Assembly (NCBI GenBank): GCA_903870245.1
Contig: CAIQCB010000063.1
Span: 1-41,294 of the forward strand
Length of the DNA stretch: 41,294 nt
Direction of reading: 5' to 3'
Source: an uncultured Methylocystaceae bacterium
GTDB taxonomy: Bacteria; Pseudomonadota; Alphaproteobacteria; Rhizobiales; Beijerinckiaceae
Shown here: positions 26,201 to 33,947 of the stretch, piece by piece
Layout of the letters: each line of letters opens with the position of its first letter
Numbering within the stretch: the first letter of the stretch is position 1
Position numbers and translations under genes: made by a program
The notes under the pieces: model-generated
Database searches by the model: none
Told to the model about the DNA's origin: nothing
What the model saw: only the letters and a program-made list of their open reading frames with translations

Positions 26201-26650
26201 GGCGTCGTAGGACGCGGCGACGTCCTTGCCGTCGCGTGTGAACACCTCGCAGCGTATGCCGCGACTTTGCGCGTATTTTCTGGCGCGTAGCGCCAGGTCC
26301 TTGTTCCAGCCGTATTCGTGGCGGTCGTCGTCGGGAAAGGGTGGGCTCGCCCCGGCGTAGCCCGGACTTCTGGCCGTATGTCCGACCATGAGCGCCAGAC
26401 CGCCGGTCTCGTCTGCAAGAATATCGCTCTGTCTTTCGGGGCGCGGGACGCGATTGATCTCGGCCTCCTCCGGGTGCAGGGCGTCCTGAATTTCATCGAG
26501 CTGTTCCTGGAGAACGATGGACAATTCCTCGCGAGAGGGACCGTCCATGGCACCGCTGCCGGATGTGCGCAGATCGTCCGGTTCAAGCTCTTCAATACGC
26601 CGCTGCGTCTCGGCGAGCCGATCAAGCGCGGCTTTTAAATCGAAGGTCAT
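23297..26650 (-). CDS. Multidomain protein: amidase, two glucosaminidase-like domains, DUF5675-like, ankyrin repeats
   Basis: Domains in the 1117 residues, by eye: a charged helical or coiled-coil segment (1-75). An N-acetylmuramoyl-L-alanine amidase of the Amidase_3 type (86-272), with H91 in MVGHT, E112, H163 in VELHFNS and E240 in ALIEPFFAHN. Two FlgJ-like glucosaminidase-type domains (305-460 and 510-645), each with a WxxExxWGxSELARLHxNxAG core. A DUF5675 or L,D-transpeptidase-like domain (675-810) with H789 and C800 in WSVGCINLS. A helical region. Two to three ankyrin repeats (980-1112), clearest in GMTPLHRAAYEGARESVARLL. Such an enzyme could cut both peptide stems and glycan strands of peptidoglycan. 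There is no signal peptide. ATG 26650 has GGGAG 7 bases upstream. It lies between patatin and subtilase genes. Confidence 0.88.
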   Translation of the reverse strand: MTFDLKAALDRLAETQRRIEELEPDDLRTSGSGAMDGPSREELSIVLQEQLDEIQDALHPEEAEINRVPRPERQSDILADETGGLALMVGHTARSPGYAGASPPFPDDDRHEYGWNKDLALRARKYAQSRGIRCEVFTRDGKDVAASYDAVRAWKPTATVELHFNSVARPADNPDVKGSLVLYGADDSRRWAQMLLDVLVDLYDRRGPRENLGIHIPGPNNGYSRGQANVTQIFPSALIEPFFAHNLNEGRMAIDRKQALAERIVAAFASFAGAPLAESETGSGSNPGAIASNNPIVSPRLEAAADAIQTPEFRELWSTYQSTPLNLPGLSPEVAERLKLITLAQWAEESNWGKSELARLHFNYAGMKAISEVARVISEAPATKVVYQAHDGSDIYLRFAAISNFIKGYWLFVERTPYAGWREVAHEPAAFIRHLANHGWAQKAGYAERVIVIADTLRELGVGASNGALNPASSSGAAPAIVAVPADGASTGAVATQSSLNLSALPPQSTPEFRALLVETSLPQELKPLIAVLAAQWGIESAWGASELARLHYNFAGVPWVDFMGDLAVRVPHPTRPDKGDFCRFLTLQKFVDGYGRYLDRADALTAWRQHIADAEKFIEFLASAYRPEDAGYSGALKIRYARLLTPAATTPVSNTGQGPEPKPLSPAAQDGRVVVRIERIRSERRQGAAYDRTVSRYQVLLDGQPIDGASGMAVERQGPGDNSLEGRRFARRIEAGVYSLYTHHGSRQLNGVTMYETHGYTEDRSVGAAPRPSLRLGGTGSRAGILIHPAQNYVWSVGCINLSQPFNDVAFKLDWQDSRGRVIALIDLLKKTLGDRFPDAKNQPIENAFVQIVGEPGPARETDIAIAGGGALSASERRRVFAEAEMATAADILATEHTIDKASEAELFGALADSMQASADLRMAEPGLIEKAVAKGVNIKGLRGRRGENLWIPWVSAWRSATAISEQDVRAPIIAQLDRIAALLKERDVDVADKDGRLSPMGWAATLDSPGAINRLRELGADIDAFDGAGMTPLHRAAYEGARESVARLLALGADPLLKTRIQPMPPDDEDAFDVVYTPGSDALDCARQGRDFEPLDPERLFDYESVIALLSARSR

Positions 26651-26758
26651 GTCCGAACTCCCAGACCAAACTGTCGCCCTTGATTATTTGGAAATCAGCG
26701 CGGTTAACACGATGGCGTGCGGAGAGGCGTTCGCGCGCTGGCGACGCTAGAGAGATGA

Positions 26759-26809
26759 CAGGCGCGCGCGTTGTAATCAGGCGCGCGCGTCGTCGTCAGG
26801 CGTCCGCTC
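26759..26809. repeat. Degenerate 19-bp tandem repeat
   Basis: CAGGCGCGCGCGT recurs at 26759-26771 and 26778-26790 with a 19-base period, and a third partial copy (CAGGCGTCCGCT) starts at 26797. It fills the gap between the patatin stop and the next gene on the minus strand. Confidence 0.75.
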
Positions 26810-26819
26810 AAAGGCGGTT

Positions 26820-27926
26820 TTAAAAGGTATGGGCGGGTACGGGCCATTCCGTCGCCTTGGGGATGGGCAGTTTGGCGTTGACGCGTAAGGAAATATCGCA
26901 AAGAGCGTAGCCCCAATTGATGATATGGCCCTGTGTTTGGGCGTCGAAGGCGTTCAGGCGCGTGGGTATGTTCTCGAGAGCCATCGTCACGGCCGTGTCA
27001 TTGGTCATGCCCGACGCGCCCTGGAAATTAGATAGACGCGTGCCGATGCCCCAAAAGGCTCCGAATTTGCGCTTGGCCTCGAATTCCTCGATCAGCCACC
27101 TTTTTCGCAAGGCGCGCGTCTGGTCGATCAGGATGTCTCTCACGCGGCCAAGCTGCATAAGGTAATCCTCTGGGGCCGATTCGACGATTTCAAAGGGCGC
27201 TCCCGCGTCACTGACCAGGGCGATATCGACATTATCGACGAGGGACTCCAGCCCCATGTTGTCGTATACGCCGCCGTCAGCAAGCGCGATGTGTTGACGC
27301 AGGGCGCGAATATTGGGGAGCGCCTCGCCGCCTTCCCAATCATCAGGATCAGTTGTCAGTTTCACGGGTGAAAAGACCGGCGGAAATGCGCTCGATGCCG
27401 CAACCGCGAAAGCAAGCGAGACATCCGTCTTTGCAGACGTTCCGAGCATCCAGTCCGCGATCATGTCCTGCCTGAAGCGGAAGCTGCGTCCAGTTTGCAG
27501 ATTGGTCGCGTAGATAATGAACTTCGGCTGGCCCTTGGCGGCGTCGGGCAGTCCGTTCTTGATCGTAGCGCCTTTGAATAGCGCGTCATCGTAAGAGTCG
27601 GCGAGGTAGTCTCCAGCGGTCTTGAAAGGATTCACGCCTCCCCAGAGGATCACGCTTTGGTCGATCGAACGCGAGCAGAAATCGGTAATGGGCTTCGCGA
27701 CGATCTCATAAAAATTTCCGGCGCGACCATTGTCGAATTTCAACTGGCTCCAGCGATGCGCCAAAACACCCGCGATGATTGATCCGCCCGAGACGCTTGT
27801 CACGCGGTCGAGATTGCCGAGGAGCCCGGCGTCATTGAGTCGCCACAATGAGCCCAATCCAAACAGGGTGGCGCGAAATCCTCCGCCCGAAAGGGCTATT
27901 CCCAGAGTTTTTCCGTTGATGGCCAT
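26820..27926 (-). CDS. Patatin-like phospholipase
   Basis: The 368-residue product has the patatin layout: the oxyanion loop SGGGFRA (13-19), the nucleophile S46 in TSVSGGS, and the catalytic aspartate D217 in ALADGGVYDN. Such enzymes hydrolyse acyl esters of phospholipids with a Ser-Asp dyad. No signal peptide or transmembrane helix is present, so it acts from the cytosol or is delivered by another system. ATG 27926 has GGGAG 7 bases upstream and removes 14 unneeded residues from a longer frame. It is the first of three minus-strand genes, with 169 bases before the next, and its promoter faces the metallopeptidase gene across a 573-base divergent gap. Confidence 0.93.
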   Translation of the reverse strand: MAINGKTLGIALSGGGFRATLFGLGSLWRLNDAGLLGNLDRVTSVSGGSIIAGVLAHRWSQLKFDNGRAGNFYEIVAKPITDFCSRSIDQSVILWGGVNPFKTAGDYLADSYDDALFKGATIKNGLPDAAKGQPKFIIYATNLQTGRSFRFRQDMIADWMLGTSAKTDVSLAFAVAASSAFPPVFSPVKLTTDPDDWEGGEALPNIRALRQHIALADGGVYDNMGLESLVDNVDIALVSDAGAPFEIVESAPEDYLMQLGRVRDILIDQTRALRKRWLIEEFEAKRKFGAFWGIGTRLSNFQGASGMTNDTAVTMALENIPTRLNAFDAQTQGHIINWGYALCDISLRVNAKLPIPKATEWPVPAHTF

Positions 27927-28499
27927 TGGCGATCTCCCAAGTGCAAAAAAATGAAACATAACGATCAATTTTTTTGATTATTGAGTCGAAGGACTGGTTA
28001 GTCAACTGTGGCGCGATGCAATTGGCGTGAGTGTCTTTTGATGAAGGTGATGTAACAATGCCGCGCCGTTTACTGCAGGCATGCGGATCATTAAAGGCAA
28101 TATGCAAAATTCAGGGGGAAACATTTTCCAGGCTATGGCGCGCTTTTTAAGTGTTGCGCTCCATGCGGAGGAATTGCTTCTGCCTCGATCGCCTGTCTGC
28201 AACAGCGATGAAAAAAACCTGCGCAAGATGATTTTTCTCATACGAGGCCCCGGCCTGAGCCGATGATCGCCATTCCTGTCTGTGGCTTCGAGTAATGCTG
28301 CATTCAGGGGCCTGCTAACCGAGATGCTCTACAGGAGCCGGACAAGAATAATTCTTGCCTTCCCGGCGGCAAGCACAGATAATATTTGGTAATCGAGGCA
28401 TCGGTCCGCATTGATGCGCCGGCAACAAAATGCACGCTGAGCGCTACATTAGAGCGCTACATTTCGCCCCGAAACGCTAATTGTGAGGAGGCAGCAGGC
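27927..28499. promoter_or_regulatory. Divergent control region of the hydrolase locus
   Basis: No gene is supported here. It separates the patatin and metallopeptidase start codons, so it should drive both gene sets. Visible structure: an AT-rich inverted repeat ATCAA...TTGAT at 27964-27978 near the patatin start, and a 13-bp direct tandem repeat at 28439-28464 just before the metallopeptidase ribosome binding site. Confidence 0.6.
28439..28464. repeat. 13-bp tandem repeat before the metallopeptidase gene
   Basis: GAGCGCTACATT is repeated at 28439-28450 and 28452-28463, a 13-base period. The pair ends about 20 bases before the GAGGAGG ribosome binding site of the gene at 28500, a position suited to an operator or a leader element. 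Confidence 0.7.
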
Positions 28500-30356
28500 A
28501 TGAAATACCCACCTCCCTCTACCCGGCGACTTCGCGTATATGCATTCGATCCACAATCAGCGATCATGCTCGGCACAGTCGGCTACGCCTATGCAACCAT
28601 CGATCTGCCATGGGAACAAGTCTGGGAGCAGCCACTTGAGCGAGGCCCGGTCAACGAATACTTCGAAGTCATCGATATTGATCCTGCCAGTAAACAATTC
28701 TATGATGCGGTGGATTTGAATGATAAATATCTTCTGGCCCAAAACGGATTGGCGCCGTCTGAAGGCAACCCCCAATTCCATCAGCAAATGGTCTTCGCTG
28801 TTGCAATGAAAGTCGTGCGATTATTTGAACGCGCGCTGGGAAGAAAAATATTATGGGCCCCGGTCTGGAACAGGGAAACCGGAACCTATGAGGCGGTAAA
28901 AAGACTGCGCATCTACCCCCACGCCATCCGTGAAGCTAACGCCTACTATAGTTTCGACAAGCATGCTTTACTGTTTGGTTATTTTCGCAGCCAGAACCTA
29001 TTTGCGGGCGCCAGCTGGATATTCACCGCTCTGTCGCATGACATCATTGCGCATGAGACTACTCACGCCGTGCTGGATGGATTGCACCGGCGTTACAAGG
29101 AGGCGACAAGCCCGGATAGTCGAGCTTTTCACGAAGCCTTCGCGGATATTGTGGCCCTCTTCTCTCATTTTACGCTAACCGAGGCCGTTTATGCGCATAT
29201 TCAGGAAAAAGGCGGCGATCTTGACAGCGAAAGCCTGCTGAGCGGCCTGGCGCGCCAATTCGCCGCTGGAACCTCGGGCCACGGAGCTCTCCGGCAATAT
29301 ATTGACAAGCAACCAGATCCAGAACTGCTCGCCAATACGCTAGAGTGTCACGACCGCGGAGCCATACTGGTTGCCGCTGTATTCGACGCCTTCTTGCAAA
29401 TCTACAAGACACGTACCGATGATCTTTTGCGTATCGGCAAGGTCGAGCGTGGTCAGGGAAAGCGTCTGGACTCGGATCTCGCCCGGCGGCTGACCGATGA
29501 GGCGACCAAAACCGCTGAACATGTCTTGCGCATGTGTATCCGCGCCATGGATTATTTGCCGCCCGTAGATGTTCGCTTCGGAGAGTTTTTACGCGCAATC
29601 ATCACCGCTGATGCGGATCTCGTTCCCGAAGACACCCGGAATTACCGTATCGCCTTTTCGGAGGCTTTCCTGCGGCGCGGAATTACGGCGGGCAACTGTC
29701 TGTCTACATCGCCCGAAAGTCTTCTGTGGGATAGTCCCGAGCAGTTGTTGGGCCAGGATGATCTCTCCAAGGATTTTCGAGATTTGAATTTGAGTCTGGA
29801 GCCGCAATACGACCGTGATGCGATCATCCATCAGGCGGAGGAGTTACGAAAGCAAGTATGGCGCTGGCTCGTGCTGCCGGACAAAAAGGATATTGCGATC
29901 GATTTGCAATGGGAAAAGGCGCTCGGCGTCTATTTCGCTCTACGAGAAAACGCTCCCAAATCAATCGCTCAGGCAGAGGGATTCCCCAAAGTAGAAGTGC
30001 ACAGCGTACGGGTAACGCGCCGCGCTGGTCCCGATGGTCAGGATTTACGTCAGCTCGTGATTGAAGTGACACAAAGACGACGGGGATATTTCGACCCGGA
30101 GCAACAAAAAAAGGCGGATAGGGGGGAGCCTGTTGGCAGGGAGGACTTCAATTTCCGTGGCGGCGCGACGCTTATCATCGATTTGCGCGACAGACATTTG
30201 AGGTTTGTGATCAGAAAGCGAATCGACGATCCCGAGCGGCTCAACGAACAAAGAGCCTATCTGCAACAGCCGGGCGGAGCCGCCTTCACCTATATTCCGG
30301 CAGCAACGGGCGCAGCGGCGCGTGAGCCCTTCGCCATGGCGCATCGCGGTGAATAG
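28500..30356 (+). CDS. HExxH zinc metallopeptidase, gluzincin-like
   Basis: The 618-residue product carries H185-E-T-T-H189 in DIIAHETTHAVLDGLH and, 23 residues later, E212 in FHEAFADIVALF. This is the zinc-site arrangement of gluzincins such as thermolysin-like peptidases. About 140 residues before the motif and 400 after it do not match a family I can name. No signal peptide, propeptide or membrane segment is seen, unlike secreted M4 enzymes. The C-terminal part contains an acidic, beta-rich segment. ATG 28500 has GAGGAGG 8 bases upstream; longer in-frame starts lack one. The MBL-fold gene begins 9 bases after its stop, so the two form an operon. Confidence 0.85.
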   Translation: MKYPPPSTRRLRVYAFDPQSAIMLGTVGYAYATIDLPWEQVWEQPLERGPVNEYFEVIDIDPASKQFYDAVDLNDKYLLAQNGLAPSEGNPQFHQQMVFAVAMKVVRLFERALGRKILWAPVWNRETGTYEAVKRLRIYPHAIREANAYYSFDKHALLFGYFRSQNLFAGASWIFTALSHDIIAHETTHAVLDGLHRRYKEATSPDSRAFHEAFADIVALFSHFTLTEAVYAHIQEKGGDLDSESLLSGLARQFAAGTSGHGALRQYIDKQPDPELLANTLECHDRGAILVAAVFDAFLQIYKTRTDDLLRIGKVERGQGKRLDSDLARRLTDEATKTAEHVLRMCIRAMDYLPPVDVRFGEFLRAIITADADLVPEDTRNYRIAFSEAFLRRGITAGNCLSTSPESLLWDSPEQLLGQDDLSKDFRDLNLSLEPQYDRDAIIHQAEELRKQVWRWLVLPDKKDIAIDLQWEKALGVYFALRENAPKSIAQAEGFPKVEVHSVRVTRRAGPDGQDLRQLVIEVTQRRRGYFDPEQQKKADRGEPVGREDFNFRGGATLIIDLRDRHLRFVIRKRIDDPERLNEQRAYLQQPGGAAFTYIPAATGAAAREPFAMAHRGE

Positions 30357-30365
30357 GAGCAAGTT

Positions 30366-32033
30366 ATGGCCGACAGGGAAAATCCCCGACCAAGAGCAAA
30401 TAAAAAAACAGAAAAGCCCGCGCAGGAAAGTTCACGGGAGAAGAGCACTGCAAAGGGCGGTCGAACCACAGCCAGCGTCAGAAAAAAGGCGGCGACAGAG
30501 CGGGAGAAACCCGCGAGGAGCATGGTCGCCATCCGCATGTATCGCGGGATACTTGGCGATTTCTTTTTCATCAGACACAGCCTCGACGACAAAAAGGTCA
30601 AGCCGTTCAAAATGCTGATCGATTGCGGCGTTCTGCAGAGAATAGGCTCGGAGGAAAAGAAGCCGACGACGGCTCTAGGCAAGGAAAGAATTATCGCTGG
30701 CGTCAAAAATCTTATTGGGGAGTTTGGTTCTGATTTTGATGTCGTTGTTGTCACTCACGAACATTATGATCACCTTTCTGGTTTCATTCACGCCAGGGAT
30801 ATTTTCGACTCTCTCGAACTCCGTAACTTATGGGTCGCGTGGACCGAGGACCGGAGCGACGCTCTGGCCAACGCCTATCGAGACAAGAAGAATCGGGCGG
30901 TCGCAGCGCTCACTGCATTGGTCGACAGTCCGGCGCTCAAAGACACGGAGAAGATGAACACTGTTCGGGATCTGATGCAGTTTTATGGTCCGCCAGGAAA
31001 TGTCGGGAGCGGCGTCGGCATGGTTGCCGACAACGGAGCGCTTTCCGGCAATGCGAGCTGCGAGGCGGTGATCGATTGGCTCAAGCAGCGTGCCGGAGCC
31101 ACAAATACGTCCTATCTGAAGCCGGGAGAAGTTCACAAATGGGGCGTAGGCAATACGTTGCGGGCATATGTTCTCGGACCGCCACGCGATGATGATCGGC
31201 TGCGCAAGCTGGATCCGTCCGGCGAGGGTAAGCGGGAAGTTTATCTTGCAAAAGGGGAGGATGTCGCCGCCGTAAGCAGCCTCGCCGCCGTTCATGCTGA
31301 TCTTGAGGGAGCTTCTGCAGGCAGCGATCAACCATTCAGTCTACCGTATCGACGCGAATATTTTCCCGGCAAGTTTGCTGCCGGCAACTCTGACGATATA
31401 TTGTCGAGCGATCCTATAGTAAAAAAATACGAGCAAATTCCAGCCAGTGAGCGCATTGATGAGGAATGGCTTGGCAGCGCTGAGTCGCTCGCCCTGAAGA
31501 TCGACGGCGATGTAAATAACACCTCGCTTGTTCTGGCGCTTGAATTGCCAGATCGTGAAATCCTGCTCTTCGCCGCCGATGCTCAGGTCGGCAACTGGTT
31601 ATCATGGAGAGATCAAGACTATCCAGCCGATGATGTCGTCAACACGGAGACTCTTTCGATAGATCGCCTGCTCTCGCGCACCATTTTATACAAGGTAGGC
31701 CATCATGCGAGCCATAATGCGACGTTGAGAGAGGGCGGTCTGGAATTGATGACAGACCCGAGACTCTGCGCAATGATACCGCTCGTCCAAAAAGTCGCCA
31801 GTGAACAAAAAACCAAAAGCGCTCCAAAGGGATGGCAGATGCCCTATGAAAATCTGGATAAGCGACTCAAAGAGCGCACGAGAGGAAGGATTGTAAGAGG
31901 AGATGGGGATGTGAATGAGGAAACGACGGCATTCAAGGGCTCGGTCTTCAATGTGAGTTACGGCCCGGATACGAAAACAAAAGATCCTCTGTGGGTAGAA
32001 CTGACATACGAGCAAAAGAATAATGCAATTTGA
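30366..32033 (+). CDS. Metallo-beta-lactamase-fold hydrolase with basic N-terminal tail
   Basis: The 555-residue product opens with about 52 Lys/Arg-rich, probably disordered residues. The MBL fold follows: the metal motif H131-E-H133-Y-D135-H136 in VVTHEHYDHLSGF, D405 in LFAADAQVGNW, and H446/H447/H450 in YKVGHHASHNAT. The last signature resembles ComEC/Rec2-type MBL domains, which act on nucleic acids, but there are no membrane helices here. Between the motifs lies an insertion of about 230 residues. AGGAG lies 6 bases before the ATG, and the metallopeptidase stop is 9 bases upstream. A nuclease or phosphodiesterase activity is inference; other MBL hydrolase activities are possible. Confidence 0.88.
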   Translation: MADRENPRPRANKKTEKPAQESSREKSTAKGGRTTASVRKKAATEREKPARSMVAIRMYRGILGDFFFIRHSLDDKKVKPFKMLIDCGVLQRIGSEEKKPTTALGKERIIAGVKNLIGEFGSDFDVVVVTHEHYDHLSGFIHARDIFDSLELRNLWVAWTEDRSDALANAYRDKKNRAVAALTALVDSPALKDTEKMNTVRDLMQFYGPPGNVGSGVGMVADNGALSGNASCEAVIDWLKQRAGATNTSYLKPGEVHKWGVGNTLRAYVLGPPRDDDRLRKLDPSGEGKREVYLAKGEDVAAVSSLAAVHADLEGASAGSDQPFSLPYRREYFPGKFAAGNSDDILSSDPIVKKYEQIPASERIDEEWLGSAESLALKIDGDVNNTSLVLALELPDREILLFAADAQVGNWLSWRDQDYPADDVVNTETLSIDRLLSRTILYKVGHHASHNATLREGGLELMTDPRLCAMIPLVQKVASEQKTKSAPKGWQMPYENLDKRLKERTRGRIVRGDGDVNEETTAFKGSVFNVSYGPDTKTKDPLWVELTYEQKNNAI

Positions 32034-32704
32034 ATATTTTTCTTTGGACATTACTCATGGACAGAATTTTTGGGAGCTGTCGGCAATTTGCAGGAAATAT
32101 ATCGAGCGGCGGTGAGCGACGGGGCGGGTCAACCCCGCTGAGACTTCCTCCATGCTCCGGCGCGGCTGTCGGTGACCCTATGAGAACAGCGCCGGAACAT
32201 GGCTGGTCGAAAGAGTCGAAAGAGTCGAAATTGTTCCGGTTTTATTCCGCTCGGAAAAACGTCGTTTTATGTTTTATTTTCAAAGAGATAAATGGTCGGA
32301 GTGGCGGGGTTCTATTTTTCCGTCGTAAATAACTGAAATATAATACTTTACATGCTCTTGGCGTGACTGGTCCCCCAAATCCGTCCCCCAGAAAAACGCG
32401 CATTGCAGCGACTTTCAAAGGACCATGGCGAACAAATATTCCGATTTTTTGTCTTTGATCCAAGCGCGGCGGTGATCCTGCCCGGCGTGGTCTAGGTCTT
32501 GATCCTGCCCGATGGCAACGGCGACGCCTCGATCATGCGCATGGCTCGCGCGGTCGATAGCAGGGCCAGGGCGATCTTATGACGGTCTTTGGCCGGCGTC
32601 GGGATGATCGAGGTCTCGCGTCTCGATCTTGCGCAGATGGTCAATCGCCCGGTGATCGGAACGTCACGCCATCGGCCGGGCGATCCCGTGCCGCGTCCAG
32701 ATGC
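32034..32704. other. Gene-free stretch between the hydrolase locus and the prophage
   Basis: No gene is supported in 671 bases. GTCGAAAGA is tandemly repeated at 32206-32232 (two full copies and one partial). GTCCCCCAAATCCGTCCCCC at 32370-32389 contains a short repeat of GTCCCCC. Below 32705 the minus frame of the next small gene stays open past its stop, which may be a decayed extension. The prophage's left end probably lies here, but no integrase or clear attachment site is visible. Confidence 0.5.
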
Positions 32705-32860
32705 TCAGTCGTCGCTGGCGAGCAAGGCGGCGGCCTCGATCAGGAGACGGCGCACGTCCGGTCTATCGATCCGCTCTAGCGTCCATATCAGGAGACGAAA
32801 AGCGATTTCATTCGGGCTTGGCTTTTCGTCGACGGGTGACTTGATAAATAATTCGAGCAT
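32705..32860 (-). CDS. Small phage-region protein, 51 residues
   Basis: The product begins MLELFIKSPVDEKPSPNEIA and is predicted mostly helical, ending in ALLASDD. ATG 32860 has GGCGAGGA 4 bases upstream. The frame stays open for roughly another 70 codons after the TGA at 32705-32707, so a nonsense mutation in a longer ancestor is possible. The family is not recognised. Confidence 0.5.
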   Translation of the reverse strand: MLELFIKSPVDEKPSPNEIAFRLLIWTLERIDRPDVRRLLIEAAALLASDD

Positions 32861-32875
32861 GTCCTCGCCTTCGAA

Positions 32876-33265
32876 TTATTGAAGGCTCACAAAATCAAAA
32901 ATTGCGACATGAGTAATGATGTTTTTTTGCCACGATGAATAGCGCAGTGTTAATCCGTCATTGGCAAGCGAACAATCCGGCTGGGCGGGTTGTGCCTGGT
33001 CCGGTCGAGATGCGCGCCTGTGGCGTTCTGTGGCTTGCGCGTTGCCTTTGCTAGCGGCGTTCCGTAGCCTGCGCAGTCCGGCGGCGGCGGTGTTGCCTTT
33101 GGGTTGATGCTCTGCCCGAAAAGAAACATTGTTATCTTTCGGCAACATGCGCCCGGTCTCTGGATCACGAGGCTGATCCTCTCCCGGCTTCCTCTGCATC
33201 GCCATGTCGAGCATGTTCATAGCGGCGGGGTCGACACGCATGTGCGACAGCTTCCTGCTAAGCAT
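32876..33265 (-). CDS. Hypothetical phage-region protein
   Basis: The product is about 129 residues from ATG 33265; ATG 33241 is an alternative, and neither has a clear ribosome binding site. The first part (MRVDPAAMNMLDMAMQRKPG) is protein-like and helical. A KGNTAAAGLRRLRN segment recalls a conserved block in small phage and plasmid proteins of this order. The C-terminal 60 residues are low in conserved pattern, so the gene may be frameshifted. A longer upstream frame overlaps the terminator at 33384-33421 and is rejected. Function unknown. Confidence 0.45.
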   Translation of the reverse strand: MLSRKLSHMRVDPAAMNMLDMAMQRKPGEDQPRDPETGRMLPKDNNVSFRAEHQPKGNTAAAGLRRLRNAASKGNAQATERHRRASRPDQAQPAQPDCSLANDGLTLRYSSWQKNIITHVAIFDFVSLQ

Positions 33266-33383
33266 GACGATCGGCTCAATTCGACAATTGGCGATTTTTC
33301 GGGATTTTGTGGGCAAGCCTAGAAGCGGCCGAAAATCTTCTAATTGTGTAGTCGGGACAGCGTGACGCAATCCAGACAATAAA

Positions 33384-33421
33384 AAACGCCCCGCCGTTAC
33401 ATCCACGGTCGAGGCGTTCAA
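33384..33421 (-). terminator. Terminator of prophage leftward genes
   Basis: On the minus strand, GAACGCC pairs with GGGCGTT around an imperfect inner stem and is followed by TTTTTT. It lies 80 bases after the stop codon at 33501. Confidence 0.7.
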
Positions 33422-33500
33422 ATGGCGGTCGCTATCCGCCGTTGCGTATTTTCTAAACTATCATCGGCGACGGCGCAAACCTTCGTCGCGCGCCATGCGG

Positions 33501-33836
33501 TCAGCGTATCGCGCGGCCGTCGTCAGCCATCCGGCGACGGTGATCAGGAGATAACAGGCGAAAGCCCATAGGATGCGTTTCATAGATCCTGCCCTTTCGG
33601 ATTTCCGGCGCCAGCGTGATCCGGCGCGACATGTGGTCGTCGATCATGTCGGCGATCATGCGCATGGTCGCGGTTATGTCCCGCTCCTGCCGGATGCGCG
33701 CCGCTCGCCATGCGGTTTGCAGGCAATGAGCAAAGGTCCAGTCTATGCCCAGCCGGCGGCCGTCGCGGAATCGCTTATGAGCGTCTCGCATAATCACGCG
33801 GCGATCATAAGCGCATGTCTGTGGTTGCTTCGTCAT
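33501..33836 (-). CDS. Hypothetical prophage protein
   Basis: The 111-residue product is basic, with YDRRVIMRDAHKRFRDGRRLG followed by DWTFAHCLQTAWRAARIR (residues 10-50). I have seen this pattern in small prophage proteins of Hyphomicrobiales without a known function. A GGCGGA sits 7 bases before the ATG. It is the last gene before the terminator at 33384-33421 and lies downstream of the iteron-like repeats. A DNA-binding role is possible from its charge, but that is inference. Confidence 0.6.
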   Translation of the reverse strand: MTKQPQTCAYDRRVIMRDAHKRFRDGRRLGIDWTFAHCLQTAWRAARIRQERDITATMRMIADMIDDHMSRRITLAPEIRKGRIYETHPMGFRLLSPDHRRRMADDGRAIR

Positions 33837-33947
33837 TTCATCGTCCGCCGGTTGTGTAATTTCGTCTCATGGTTTATTGGTCGCGCGCTTCTCTTAATCA
33901 GTCGTTCGCCGTTAGCAATGCTGTAGCAATGCCAGAGCATTGCCAAT

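Noticed and set aside
32589-32882. Plus-strand frame of 97 codons at the prophage edge
   Set aside because: It opposes a minus-strand small gene with a better ribosome binding site and shows low-complexity Arg/Ser content.
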